64,000 nt of DNA from Phytophthora colocasiae. Taxonomy: Eukaryota > Oomycota > Peronosporomycetes > Peronosporales > Peronosporaceae. The stretch covers positions 372,001 to 436,000 of the forward strand of contig JAGKQI010000061.1 in the NCBI GenBank assembly GCA_018806915.1. Direction: 5' to 3'. Both the position numbers and the translations under genes were made by a program. How positions within the stretch are numbered: position 1 is the first letter of the stretch; the number at the start of each line of letters is the position of its first letter. Below the pieces are notes generated by a model, which worked only from the letters and a program-made list of their open reading frames with translations, did not search any database and was not told the origin of the DNA. This document shows positions 1-10,653 of the stretch, piece after piece.

Positions 1-2
1 GA

Positions 3-1068
3 ATCTGGAAGCGGATCTGGAATCCGGAAGTCACATGTCTTCGTTCCATAGTCTTTCTGATAGGACGAATTCGGCACGTACCTCCAGTATGTTCGAGACT
101 TCCGGAGGGATCAAGTGAGTCAATGGCGAGTGCGACTTCCGGAACTCGGACTTCCAGAGAGAGCACCTCGGATTCTTCTGGATTCGGGATGAGCAGAAGT
201 GCAGGAACGCATATGCCATTCTCCGCCTTCAGGCCGATGGCGATGACCGCACGGGGATCTGGAAGTGCTACGCCGATGGATTCTGGAATCGCTTTCCAGA
301 TTTCCCACAGGAATCCGGATGCCGAAGATCAAGACGTCCCGCAGGGATCAGACTTGAATCGCGAGAAGCCCAGGAAGAAGCGTACAAAGTCATCTTCAAG
401 GAGGCGAGAAATGCTTCAGGAATCCCAGGCTGTAGACGCATCCCGATCACGAGGCATTCAGAAGTCTGGGAGTTGGGGTCGTGAAGTTCCAGAAACTTCA
501 GCAAGGTCTGAGCGCTCTTCGAAGTCCGCCAGTTCTGGATCCACGCAAGTTGCCCTGAACACCATGTTCCAACTTCAGAAGGTCATGGCCAGGATGGAAG
601 ATCAGCAAGGGTCTGCGCTGGAGAGGATGTCAGGCGATCTGGATGCGAAGCTTGAACGCCTTCTGGATTCCAAGTTTCAAAGACTCTTCCAGAAGAAGGA
701 AGCGATCCCAGATCTGGTCTCTGACGAGGATTCACGCTTGACAGTCAAGAATCTGGAGGTTCGGTCATCCGGACACCAATCTCACAAGCGGCACCCGGAA
801 GCAGTTCGAGGTTCCGCCGCCAAGTCGAGCTCCTCCAAGGACGCGAAGGTGAAGGAGCTTCAGCAAGAACTCGAAGCCTCGGAGTCTGCGCGGAAGAAGG
901 AAGGAGAAGCAGCGAGGGCTGTCCAGAAGTTTTTGGCCACCCAAGTTCGCGACCTGAAATCGGTGGTTGCCAAGGCCGCTGTCGCAGCTGAGACAGATGG
1001 GCGTAATCATGATTCTCAGGAATCAGGTGCGTCCCATCATCCGACTCTGTACCCAGTATCCAGTAACG
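3..1068 (+). pseudogene. gag: gag of element T, 5' part (interrupted)
   Basis: The frame is open from the window edge (codons from base 3) to the G1 insertion, so the true start is upstream; an internal ATG sits at 123. The encoded stretch is Ser/Arg/Lys-rich. It has a hydrophilic linker and an Ala/Lys/Glu heptad-like helix around residues 240-300 counted from the 123 ATG, probably a coiled coil. After 1068 the frame runs three codons into the G1 LTR and stops at 1076. The same frame resumes at 14677 after one copy of AACG, so this is the N-terminal half of a Gag split by a nested insertion. The capsid and zinc-knuckle regions are in the distal half. No catalytic role is expected; Gag builds the virus-like particle. 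Confidence 0.75.
1065..1068. repeat. Left target-site duplication of G1 (AACG)
   Basis: AACG here is repeated at 14673-14676 immediately after the second LTR. It lies inside T's gag codons, and removing the element plus one copy restores that frame. Confidence 0.9.
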
Positions 1069-2368
1069 TGTGGTGAAGCGCGAATAAGAAATCCGAGAAA
1101 AGGCAACGTCAGGCCCTAAGAGAGTCGGATCAAGCGACAGGGGCCTCTGGCGAAGCAAGATGTCAGTTGATGACCCCAGATTGCGCGAACGATGGCTGAC
1201 GAATGGATCCAGATCGATGTTCGTCTGGATCTCGCCAGCGATGAATGGATGGCGTCTTGGTCAAGTGAGACTAAGTGATTGGAGAACCCGTCGTGCGGTC
1301 CCGCGTGGCGGATCAGGGTCGGAGGAGAAAAGGGCGCCTTGCCTGAGGTCGCATGAGAAGGAGATCAAGGCGGCAGAGGGTCGGGATCGGTGTGATCTAT
1401 GGTGGGCCGGTGACAACATAACCGTGAGATGCTGCCGAGGGGACCTGATGGCAGTGTTAGTCGCGTGGGAGTGGTGATCAAGTCTGGGAAGCTCAAGACC
1501 TGGAATGTCGACGACGCAGGCACGCGAGATCAAGTATGAAGGCTGCTGATCGGGATCATTGTTCAAGACGGTGGACCAAGATCGATGACCGAGATGGTTG
1601 ATCGAGATCGGCAGATCGAGATCGCGATCAGGGGTTAGGTGAGATCAAGATCGAAGATCGGAAGGGCAGCTGTGTAGCCGGATGTCAGGTAATCGTAGGA
1701 TAGCAGATGAGGATGGGGCTAGTAGACATAGGAATAACCATAAACAGAATCGAATTTGCTCTGGACATCACAAGTGCCTTCGTTCAAGACCGTAACTGGG
1801 AATTACATTGGCCCCCCGGCATCAAGAAGGTAAGGAGAAGAGATCTAGCATAGAGGTTAATTCTGGATAATACATTGGCCAGTTTTACCCTATCTAGTGA
1901 TCTATCCTTTACGTGCGAACTACGGATCGGAAGGAATTGGCTGCTTGGCCTGACGATCTCGTCGACTCTCAACCCATCAAGACACCCGCTATAGGAAGCG
2001 GCAAGCATCGTAAAGGAAGGGATCAGATCCCCAACATTGGACCTTTGGAAGACCTGGATCGAAGACCAGGTGACCGGATCAAGGATCGAGAACTCGCCTG
2101 TGTCCCGGATCAACCCTCCGAGGTAGAGTGAAGTATTCCCACGCTATCTCACACCCCCTACGTCACCCAAGACATTCTTCTCGTCCCAAGACATCTTCAG
2201 AAGTCACCTGGAAGAGCGTAACCCGCCTACCGACGGGTACACAAGGTGAACACTACACGCAACAAGATCACGGATCATCGGGGGACCCCCTCCGTTAGTC
2301 GGTGTCTGGGCGCAAGTGGCGATCGCGATCGGCCTCAACCAGATTTTGGCCAGATCCGCTCCACCACA
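1069..2368 (+). repeat. 5' LTR of G1 (1300 bp)
   Basis: Starts TGTGGTGAAG and ends CCACCACA. It matches 13355-14672 nearly base for base and, more distantly, the reverse complement of 37749-39107. The downstream third holds a motif near 2236-2265 (ACACAAGGTGAACAC) with counterparts in element T (about 26988) and the 52280 repeat, suggesting a conserved R/U5 segment. The U3 half is strongly GATC-rich. Confidence 0.93.
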
Positions 2369-4698
2369 ATGGTGCGCGTGCCCGGATCTTCTGGTGACTT
2401 CGGATATCACCGTGAGTCCCAAGAAGATGTCAAGATTAAGGAAGAACAAGGGGAAGAAGTGCCTACGAATGTTGGATCGGCGGAGGCACCACTGAAAACG
2501 GAAAGATCCACAGATCAGCAGAGTTCTGGGAGGATCTCTACTGACAGGCACGAGGCAGACCTGGATCGCAATCCAGATCTTGAAGAAAAACCTCGAATTC
2601 CTCCCAAGGCCCCTTCGAGGGCCACCGCGGATCTCGATGAGAATCGAGATCCGCACACGAGCGATAAGGAATCAGCAAAGCTGAAACCTAACCTGCTCAC
2701 CAAGTCCACTGTTGCCTCAAGATCGACCAAGAAAAAGAAGATCAAGAGCACCCGGACGAAATTGAAAGCTCCAGACTCAGAGCCAGAAGATGTGATCAAC
2801 CCAGGATCAACGATCACCAAGGACGCGATCGAGCAGGCCTACTACAGGAAGAGGCTAAGCGAGACCTTGCTTAACGATCCTGTTCTTACGATCATACAAG
2901 TCCGCCAGATCGGTAACCTCACAGGCCCAGTGTCGAAGCCCCGGACTAGCTCTGACCGCCTGAACGCGGTGAAGATCCTACTTGATCTGCTCCAAGAAGC
3001 TGGTTTAGTGGCTGGAGAATTCGACCCAAACTCTCTATTTGACCTGGAACTGGAAGCGATTCAGTATGCAACCCATGACCTATTCAACTCTCTCAAAGTC
3101 TTGGTCGGCGAACGCCCACTGACGACCGATCTAGGTTATCAGACTGGATCGTCATGCTACGCGTCAGCGACCTCGGAACCAGATTCCGACAGCCCGAGAA
3201 GGCTGCAACGCATGTCGTTAGGCCACTCCGGTGCCAAATTTGTGAAATCGCGTATGAAGAAACAAGATACACGATCGATGGCCACGAAACTGGAGGCTAA
3301 GACACCTGATCAGCAAGAAAATCGCCGGACCCGGACAGACCAGACCGCGCCGACGACTAATTCCACGGGATCGAGCAACAAGCTGGACGACTACTTTCAA
3401 ATGGCGATGGATCGTTTCTTAAAAGAACGGAATCTCGCGACACCCCGATCGCCGATAAAAGGGGAGTTGGATGTTGAAATGGAGTCCGTTACGGCCTCGG
3501 ATCCGGATGCATGGGAATACGATCCGGACGATATGGGCATACCAAGTTCCGGTGGACAGATGTCGAGCCGAGCAGCGATCGCATCCGCGGCGATCGGTCA
3601 AGGAGGATCGTCGATGATCCAGCGGATCCGGATCTCAGCAATCTCAGATCTGAAAGATTTTGCGGGTAAAGATCTGGACGAAGATCGCGCTCGGGCCTGG
3701 ATCAGTAAGGTCAAGTCAGCGTTCCAGCGTGATCAGGCTACGGAAGAAGAAAAATGCCTCACGTTTGCAGATCTGATGGTGGGACCGGCAAAGAACTGGT
3801 ACAGGCAGCTCAGCCGAACGACGAAAACCAAGTGGGCGGATCTGTTGGACAGTTTCCAGACCCAGTATTGTGGGTTGGGTATGTCGGTCGCGTGGCAATA
3901 CTATCACGCTCGCAAGCGATCGGAAGAAACTCCCCTTGATTACCTCTACCGGCTCAACGTGGCGGCTTTACGTGCTAGACTGAAGATCAAGGATGGGAGC
4001 CCTAAGGCCCGCCGGGAACATGTAGACCACTACATCGAGACATTGGGAGATCCGGAGTTAGCTGATCGGCTGACCCTACTCCGACTGAGCGACGTCGATG
4101 AACTGGAGGAGGTACTTCGTGCCCGGGAACGGGCGAAAAGCAGACAACGTAAATCTGCGTTCGGATCGAAGTACAGACAAAAGGCACCGGCCAGTGCCCC
4201 GGCGGCACCCACCCGAGCGGTGGTACGGGCGATCCAAGCAAAAGATCCGAGCTCGGAATCAGATGAAGTATCCGGATCGGACGGATCCGATTCTGAAGGC
4301 GATCTCCGGAGGATATATCTTGCCGCGTCGGAAGACAAGCAGATCGGCACTGGGGCGTTCCCCACCAACAGGATCAGTCGCGATCGCAGGTGAACGCGCA
4401 AGATCGAGGCCGGATCGCGGATCGCAGGGGTACGTCAGACCACGATCGAGGTCGCTGTTCACACTGTGGATCGCGGAAGCATACGGATCTGGACTGCTGG
4501 AGACGTCTAACTTGTGAAAAGTGCGGGAAGAGGGGTCACCCAACGGATCGCTGTCTGTATACCTGCCGTGGTTGTGGGAAGATCCATGAAGCTGGAGAAT
4601 GCCCCATGGAAGAATTCTACAACCAGATCCGCAAGTGGTACGACCCGACCCGACATGCCGGATTGTTCCCCGAGAAGGTGGAGAAGATGTTAAACTAG
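2369..4698 (+). pseudogene. gag: gag of G1 (one frameshift)
   Basis: The first ATG abuts the LTR and overlaps the primer site, as in G2. The N-terminal ~380 residues are charged and low complexity. A Retrotrans_gag-type capsid region follows (about 3640-4150: AWISKVKSAF, NWYRQLSR, PLDYLYRLN). Three zinc knuckles lie near the end: CX2CX4HX4C twice, then CX2CX3HX4C (4459-4610). Frame is lost in a G-run at 4352-4355, where G2 has one more G; the first frame stops at 4393 and the knuckle frame stops at 4698. G2's otherwise parallel gag is open throughout, so this is a simple 1-nt deletion. The product would coat the particle and bind RNA. Confidence 0.88.
2370..2387 (+). other. Primer binding site of G1
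   Basis: TGGTGCGCGTGCCCGGAT starts one base after the LTR's terminal CA; TGG pairs with the CCA end of a tRNA. The same sequence follows the G2 LTR. The primer tRNA is not identified. The gag ATG at 2369 overlaps this site. Confidence 0.6.
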
Positions 4699-4822
4699 GA
4701 CGCTCGCCGGTTTGGAAACCGGTACGAGCCGAGCGTTCTGAGTACTGCATCTATGCATATGTGAACAAGAAATCGAGAGATCAAGATAGGAGAATTCGGA
4801 TCTGCGCGGTAATACATGTAAG

Positions 4823-6098
4823 TTGCATTCGTATACTGCTAAGATCGCGAGTCTTCCCCGGATCGATGAGTTCTCTCGATCTGGTGCGGAAGTGGCTCTG
4901 GATCTCAAGGAAGGAGAGTCCAGGGGGTATTGGAAATACCACGCACCCGGAAAATGGTTCCGCCAAGCCAAGATCTCAGGCAAGATCAATCACGAAAGAG
5001 CGATCTTGCTCCTGGACACTGGCGCCGAGGTATCCATCTTGGATACCGCCTTTGCTCGTAAGGTTGGGTGCCACTTTGACACTAGTCAGAGACAGGAGTG
5101 TGTTGGGATCGGTGATAATGTGTACACCACCGAGGGAAGAACGAGGATCAAGATCACGCTTGCGGGATACTTGGTCTACTTTTCGATATTTGGATCGGGG
5201 ATCTATCCGGGCAAGATGCGATCCTGGGTATGGATTTCATGATCCCGGCTGGAGTCCGGATGGATCTGGCGAAGGGATCGATGTGCTTACCTAATGAAGT
5301 GGGGATCCCACTTAGTGGTCGCAAGAGATTATACGGGGAGAAGGTAAGATCGGTAAAATTGGAGGAAGATCTACATATCCCAGTTGGGGATCTGAAGAGA
5401 TCGCATCGAGAGTGAAATTATCGGCGACAGAAAAATTGTGGGTGACCAGAGGCGACCAATGGGTACCTACAGTGGTGAATGGACCCGGCCGAACTCGGTA
5501 CTTAGTGATCACGAATTTGAGCGAGAAGATTTTACGACTGGATCACAGATTACATGTTGGAATGGTACTTGATCAGGAAAAAGTGCCTCGATTTTCCGGG
5601 TTTGTGTCGATCGGATCCCGACGTTACATGGAGTGGCAGAATCTAGCTCTAGAAGCGACTGTGGACGCAAGACCAGAACCTCAGGAATCCGTGGAGATCC
5701 CCTTACCGTCGGTCGAACGGCCGACCTACGTTACGCCGCGATCCATACTCCGCCGAGGTGGGGCAACCAGGACCGACCCTGATCCTGCACCAATATTGAC
5801 ACCGGAACCGCGATCACCAACCGATACAGCCGAAGTCAAGGTCGCATTCATCGATCCCCAACCGGATCCCATGGATACCCCACCGATCACGATCAGTTCC
5901 GACAAGACCCCGAGTGGCGAAGCTGGGGGCGGTGAGACTGAGACGAATGAGAGCTTGCCAGATCAGGCCCCAGATCGGACAGATCGGACATGCGAAGAAG
6001 AGATCGAGGAAAAACAGAAAAACCAGATTTTCAAATCGAGATCAAACATGAATCCGACGCCGATGCCGTCCCCAGGGTTAAAGACACCCCGATCTTGA
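4823..6098 (+). pseudogene. Aspartic protease and linker of G1 (frameshifted)
   Basis: The protease core has the active-site motif DTGA at 5015-5026 within LLLDTGAEVSIL, typical of retropepsins that act as dimers to cut Gag-Pol. Frame changes at about 5179-5182, where G1 has four T and G2 five, and continues at 5230 (GMDFMIPAG, the C-terminal retropepsin strand). It shifts again near 5400 into a Pro/Asp/Glu-rich linker ending at 6098. The gag stop at 4698 lies 5' in a different frame, so Pol would need frameshifting or separate initiation. Not functional as it stands. Confidence 0.82.
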
Positions 6099-7977
6099 CA
6101 GCCAAGGACGATAGGCTGCGTGATCAATCAACGGATGAACCGGATCCGACATCTCCTGAAGGGATCGAGAACGCTGATCAGACCCACTTACACGAAAGTG
6201 GTGATTTTTCGACCGAAGATCTAGCCGATAATCTCGCAGTAGTACCAGAGATCCAGATCTCCACCACCGAAGAAGTCAGGATTGAAGATCTGCAAGTAGG
6301 GAATCCGGGATCGGCTACCCCGGAGGAGATCGAGAAACTTCGACAGATTATTTGGAAGAAGCGACATCTCCTGATCGGAAAGGGAAACGCACTTCCTCCA
6401 GCGGCCAAGGGTGTTATATGCGATATCGACGTGGGTGATGCAAAGCCGATCGCACAACGAGTCCGAAAGGTGGCGCCACAGTTTCGCGAGAAATTATCGG
6501 ATCTTATCAAAGGACTCCTAGCTGCCAAGATCATTCGGCCATCGACATCGCCATGGGCATCTCCGATCGTGGTGATCATCAAGAAGAACGGTGTAGACAT
6601 CCGACTATGTATCGATTATCGGCTGGTGAACGGTCTCACAAGGCTGATGATCTACCCGATGCCTTTGATCAATGACCTGTTAGAAGATCTTGACAAGGTT
6701 CTGTGGTATTGTTCATTAGACATGGCGAGTGGATTCTGGGTCGTATCAATGACCGATCGAGCTCGCGCGATCTCGGCTTTCATCACTCCATTTGGCCTTT
6801 TCGAGTGGAATCGCATGCCGTTCCGGGCTGAAGAACGCTCCTCAGATCTATCAACGCCTTGTGGACAATGCCCTATATGGATTTCTGAAGATCTCCCAGT
6901 CCGGAGATGTGGAAGGCTCTGCGGATGTGTTCGAATCAGGGATCCCGGAAGATCCCGGTCGTCCGTCGGTGCTAGGTCGGAGATCATACATCGACGATAT
7001 CTTGATCACGGCTGGATCATGGGATCAAATGTGCGATCGGGTGGAAGGCCTATTGGAGGCCTGCGATAAGTGGAATCTCTCGATCAGTGTGGCAAAGAGC
7101 TTCTGGGGCATGGATAAGGTGGAATATCTCGGACACAAAGTGTCGATCGATGGATTGGAGGCAAACCCGAAGGACCTGAAGTCTCTGACGGATCTACCAT
7201 TCCTGGATCACTCCGATCCATGCAATCGTTCCTTGGAAGTTTGAATTACTATAGTCGGTTCATCGAGGATTATGCGATCTATGCATCGGTCCTATATGAA
7301 CTACGTGAGGTGGAGTTCGCAGAACTGAAGAAGCGACCAGATCTACGAAAGATCATGGATAGCATGGACCTGATCACTCAAGATCCCGTCGCGCTTAAGT
7401 CGGATCGGGATAGATCGCTAGATATCCCGACTCAAAGAAGCGATAGTACAACGGATCCTGACTTGGGGCGATGTCTTCACCCTGTTCAAGCGAGATCGGA
7501 ACCAACCTGGGCCTAAAGACTGGTGACGAGAGGTGGGGTAGGGCATACAGGGCGTTTACAGCCTTGAAGACCAAGATCGCGTCGACCCCGATCCTTCGCC
7601 ACTTCGACACGACGAAGTTACCCGTGGTGATCGTGTACGCTAGTGACTGGGCGATTTCCGCCGCACTAATGCAGGAACACGACCAGATCTACCACCCGGT
7701 CGCGTTTGCCAGCCGAACCTTGAAGACCAACGAGCTGAATTATAATGTTGCCGAAAAGGAGGTGTTAGCTCTACTTCGGATCTTGGACCTACACTACACC
7801 TTGTTGGTGGGACGTCGGATCAAGGTCCTAACCCGACACTCGACGCTTGCCTGGCTGTTCAAGTCTGCCGGCCTCCAAGGACGTCTGGGACAATGGTCTG
7901 CTCTTCTGTCCCCGTGGACACTCGAGATCACGAAGTGTACGAAGGGGAGGATGAAATACTGGGGCGATCGCAGCTAA
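5990..7977 (+). pseudogene. Reverse transcriptase and first RNase H of G1 (frameshifted)
   Basis: RT fingers/palm motifs are readable in order: VDIRLCIDYRLVNG (about 6590), LDMASGFW (about 6717) and EWNRMPF (about 6803). After a frameshift at about 6823 come GLKNAPQIYQ and the catalytic YIDD at 6987-6998. Two more shifts (about 7200 and 7480) lead to a Ty3-type RNase H with YASDWA, EKEVLAL and LTRHSTL; the usual Asp of the TDHxSL motif is replaced. The enzyme would copy genomic RNA into cDNA. G2 keeps fingers through thumb in one frame, which confirms the reading path. Confidence 0.88.
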
Positions 7978-8053
7978 CATAACGCCCCGATCGGAGATCG
8001 ACGAAGCTCTGATCGCGATCGCGCCGCGAAAGGAGCCAAAACGTCGGATCCAG

Positions 8054-9540
8054 ATGCCGATCCCCACTGTAGACCCAGATGAGGAGTTGTGGGTTATAAG
8101 TTTCGACGGATCGGCACGCGTGAAACGAGGAGGAGGCGCTTTCAGCGCGATCGTGTGGAGTTTACCAGAGTGGAAGGTGATCAAGGCTAGATCGGATTAT
8201 GCTGAAAGCCTCACTGTCAATGAAGCGGAATACCGTGGACTCTTGCTAGGTCTTGGCATGATCGCACAGTTAGAACGCCGCCGTTTGGTCGTTTGTGGCG
8301 ATTCGAATCTGGTAATCCGACAAGTCCGGGGCGAGATCGACTGCAAGGCGCCAGGATTGACGCTACTGAAACAGAAGGTGCTAGATCACTTGCGGAATTG
8401 GGGAGATCACGAGCTGGTCCATGTGAAGAGAGACTGGAATGGGAGCGCAGATAGCTTGGCGAGTGCCGCGCTGCAGCGAGGAAGCGGGATCGAAGTCCAC
8501 GATGAGACAGATCGATGCGATCTGATCACCCTGAATCGGCTTAATGAGGTGTTGATCCCTCGAGTTGAAGATCGATCTGTGCAAGTGTCGGCAGTAGCCA
8601 CGCGTGCAGCCCGAGCGCGACCTGGCGCCGCTGTCTTGCGAGAGGAACTGATCCGGGAGATGCGGGTTGATCGGATCAGGCGAGCCCAGGACGAGGAGGT
8701 CTGGATCGCAGGACTAAAGAAGTACCTAGCTGGGCAGATCGCGGATCTTACTCGAGCCGAATCCGGATCCTACGCCAAGATCGCCTCCGAGTACGAGGTA
8801 GATGAACAAGATCTGTTGTTTTACTGCCCACCAGGGCCGAGATCAAGAGGTGATCGCGATCGCCTGATGAGACTTGTAGTTCCAGAAACGCTACAGCAGG
8901 ATGTCCTCCACCACTATCATACGACTCTGGAAGGAGGACATCAGGGGATCGGACGCACTTATCAGCGGATCCGAGATCATTTCCACTGGAGGGGATTATA
9001 TCGGAGCGTGCAGCGATACGTAGGCGAGTGTGTATATTGTGAGACCGGGAAGGGGAGACCCACGATCCGGGGCGAGTCGCCGGGGAATCTGCAGGCGACA
9101 TACCCATTCCAGATCATAGCAATGGATCACATACCTTCTCTGCCCAGATCCAACAAAGGCAACACCGAACTACTGATCTGGGTCGATCTGTTCACGGGAT
9201 ATGTGATCGCAAAGGCCAGTTCCTCCCGATCGGCCCAGACCGTCGCGGAATCTTATGAAGAATGCGTGTTCCGCAGATTTGGTGCTAGCGAGATGATCAG
9301 GCACGATCGAGAACCGGGTTTCATGTCCGACTTCTTCAGATCGTTCAATAAGATCCTGGGGCAGCGACAACGGGCGACGATGGCCTACCGGCCGCAAGCC
9401 AACGGGACTGCGGAACGGATGGTGCAAACGGCGACTAGGGCGATCAAGATGTATGTTCAAGATCTCGATCAGAAGGACTGGGATGAATACGCGGAGAGAC
9501 TGACGTTCGCCATTAATACGGCTCACGATCGGGTTCGGGA
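8054..9540 (+). pseudogene. Second (archaeal-type) RNase H and integrase core of G1
   Basis: An extra RNase H lies at about 8095-8480. Its acidic residues are FDGSA, NEAEYRGLL, CGDSNLV and NGSADSLA, the usual D-E-D-D set. The integrase follows: zinc domain HHYHTTLEGGHQG with CVYCETG (8906-9045), then DDE residues in MDHIPSL (about 9122), RHDREPGF (about 9300) and GTAERMVQ (about 9406). A shift near 9540 ends this frame. Dual RNase H Ty3 elements are known from plants and, as I recall, oomycetes; the second copy is usually taken as the working one. Confidence 0.85.
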
Positions 9541-10281
9541 GATACCCCTCATTACCTGGTACATGGATGGGATCCGAGATCGACGTTGGAGGCAACGATC
9601 CCGATCGGATCGACCAGACGCCACGATCGCGATCCAAGACGGTGGAGGTATCGGGTTCAGAGATACTACCAGCAGTCGCGAGAGCAGGTCAACGCTAGAC
9701 TACGAGAGGCGATTGCAGATCGAGCCGATCGGCACAATGAGGATGTCGATCCGCATCAGATCGAAGCTGGATCACGAGTTTGGCTATACCTAGATCGTGT
9801 GAAGGAAGGGTATGCACGTAAACTCGCTCACCTTTGGCACGGCCCGTTCCGTGTTGCAGAGAAGCTCAACGAATTCACGATCAAGCTGGAGATCGCGGGA
9901 TCTGATTACCATATCTTTCCGGTGGTCCATGTTTCTAAGCTAAAGCTGGTGCGGAATTTTCCGGATCGACCGCGGGTCGAGTTGACTGTGGATGAAGCAG
10001 ATCGGCTGGGTTTCGATGAGATCCTCCTTCCGGAGGACAGTTGGGTCCCAGATCTGGATGCCGACGAGTACGAGGTCGAACGGATCTCGGACATGCGAAG
10101 TGGGAAACGGACTCGCTACGGCCGGATCTATCGTGAATTCCTGGTGCACTGGGTCGGTTATGATGAACCAACTTGGGTCGACGAAGCTGATCTTAACTGT
10201 GGAGCTATACTGAGCGCGTTCCTACGTGATCATGCTAACCGAAATCGGTTTGGCGTGATGCAGTCGCACGAAGAGGTGTAG
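9541..10281 (+). pseudogene. Integrase C-terminus (GPY/F) and chromodomain of G1
   Basis: Continues the integrase in another frame. A GPY/F module reads LAHLWHGPFRVAEKLNEF (about 9820), then HVSKLKLVRNFP. The C-terminal chromodomain (about 10050-10200) has YEVERISDMR, REFLVHWVGYDEPTWV and a final helix. Chromodomains of this class guide integration to histone-marked chromatin. The stop is at 10281 and G2 ends with the same residues. Confidence 0.87.
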
Positions 10282-10653
10282 ACGCAGAGAAGGCGACGTG
10301 ACCGGGTCACAACGCCGAGATCGCGGATGCTGATCTGGATGTCTATCTGGATCGGATGTGGAGATTTTATATTTTCGTGGAGATTTTATATTTTTCTTGT
10401 ATATGCATGTGAAACCGGAGTGATTGGATGGAAGGTGTGGAGATTTCGAAGATGCTAAGTGGGATCGAAACTGTGGAGTAAGTATGGAGAAGAACGCTGG
10501 TTTTGAAGCTGGAAAGATTACGTGGAATTGAAAAGAGGCTAGGCTGGAGTCAGGATCGCGTGGCGAAGTACCGGATCGTGATAGAGAATATGTAAGCGTG
10601 CTGACCGACTCCGGGCTCAGCTGATCACCTCCGGACTGGTCGAGATCGCGGGA
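10282..10653. other. Gap between convergent pol and antisense gene of G1
   Basis: No gene seen. An 18-19-bp AT-rich unit, GTGGAGATTTTATATTTT, is directly duplicated at about 10358-10395. Placed between two convergent stop codons it could serve 3'-end formation on either strand; that role is a guess. Confidence 0.5.

Noticed and set aside
1160..1566. ORFs of ~100 codons inside the G1 LTRs on both strands (also 13446-13826)
   Set aside because: They lie in LTR sequence, break differently in the two LTRs and show no domain.
2246..2368. gag of G1 extending upstream into the LTR (frame open 41 codons)
   Set aside because: The extension begins with GTG, not ATG; the ATG at 2369 right after the LTR is the better start. 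The open frame is also present before 37748 in G2 because U5 is conserved.
4002..4401. Antisense ORFs opposite gag and pol of the G elements, rich in Ser/Arg/Asp
   Set aside because: Shadow frames produced by GATC-rich codons; not conserved in frame with the counterpart copy.
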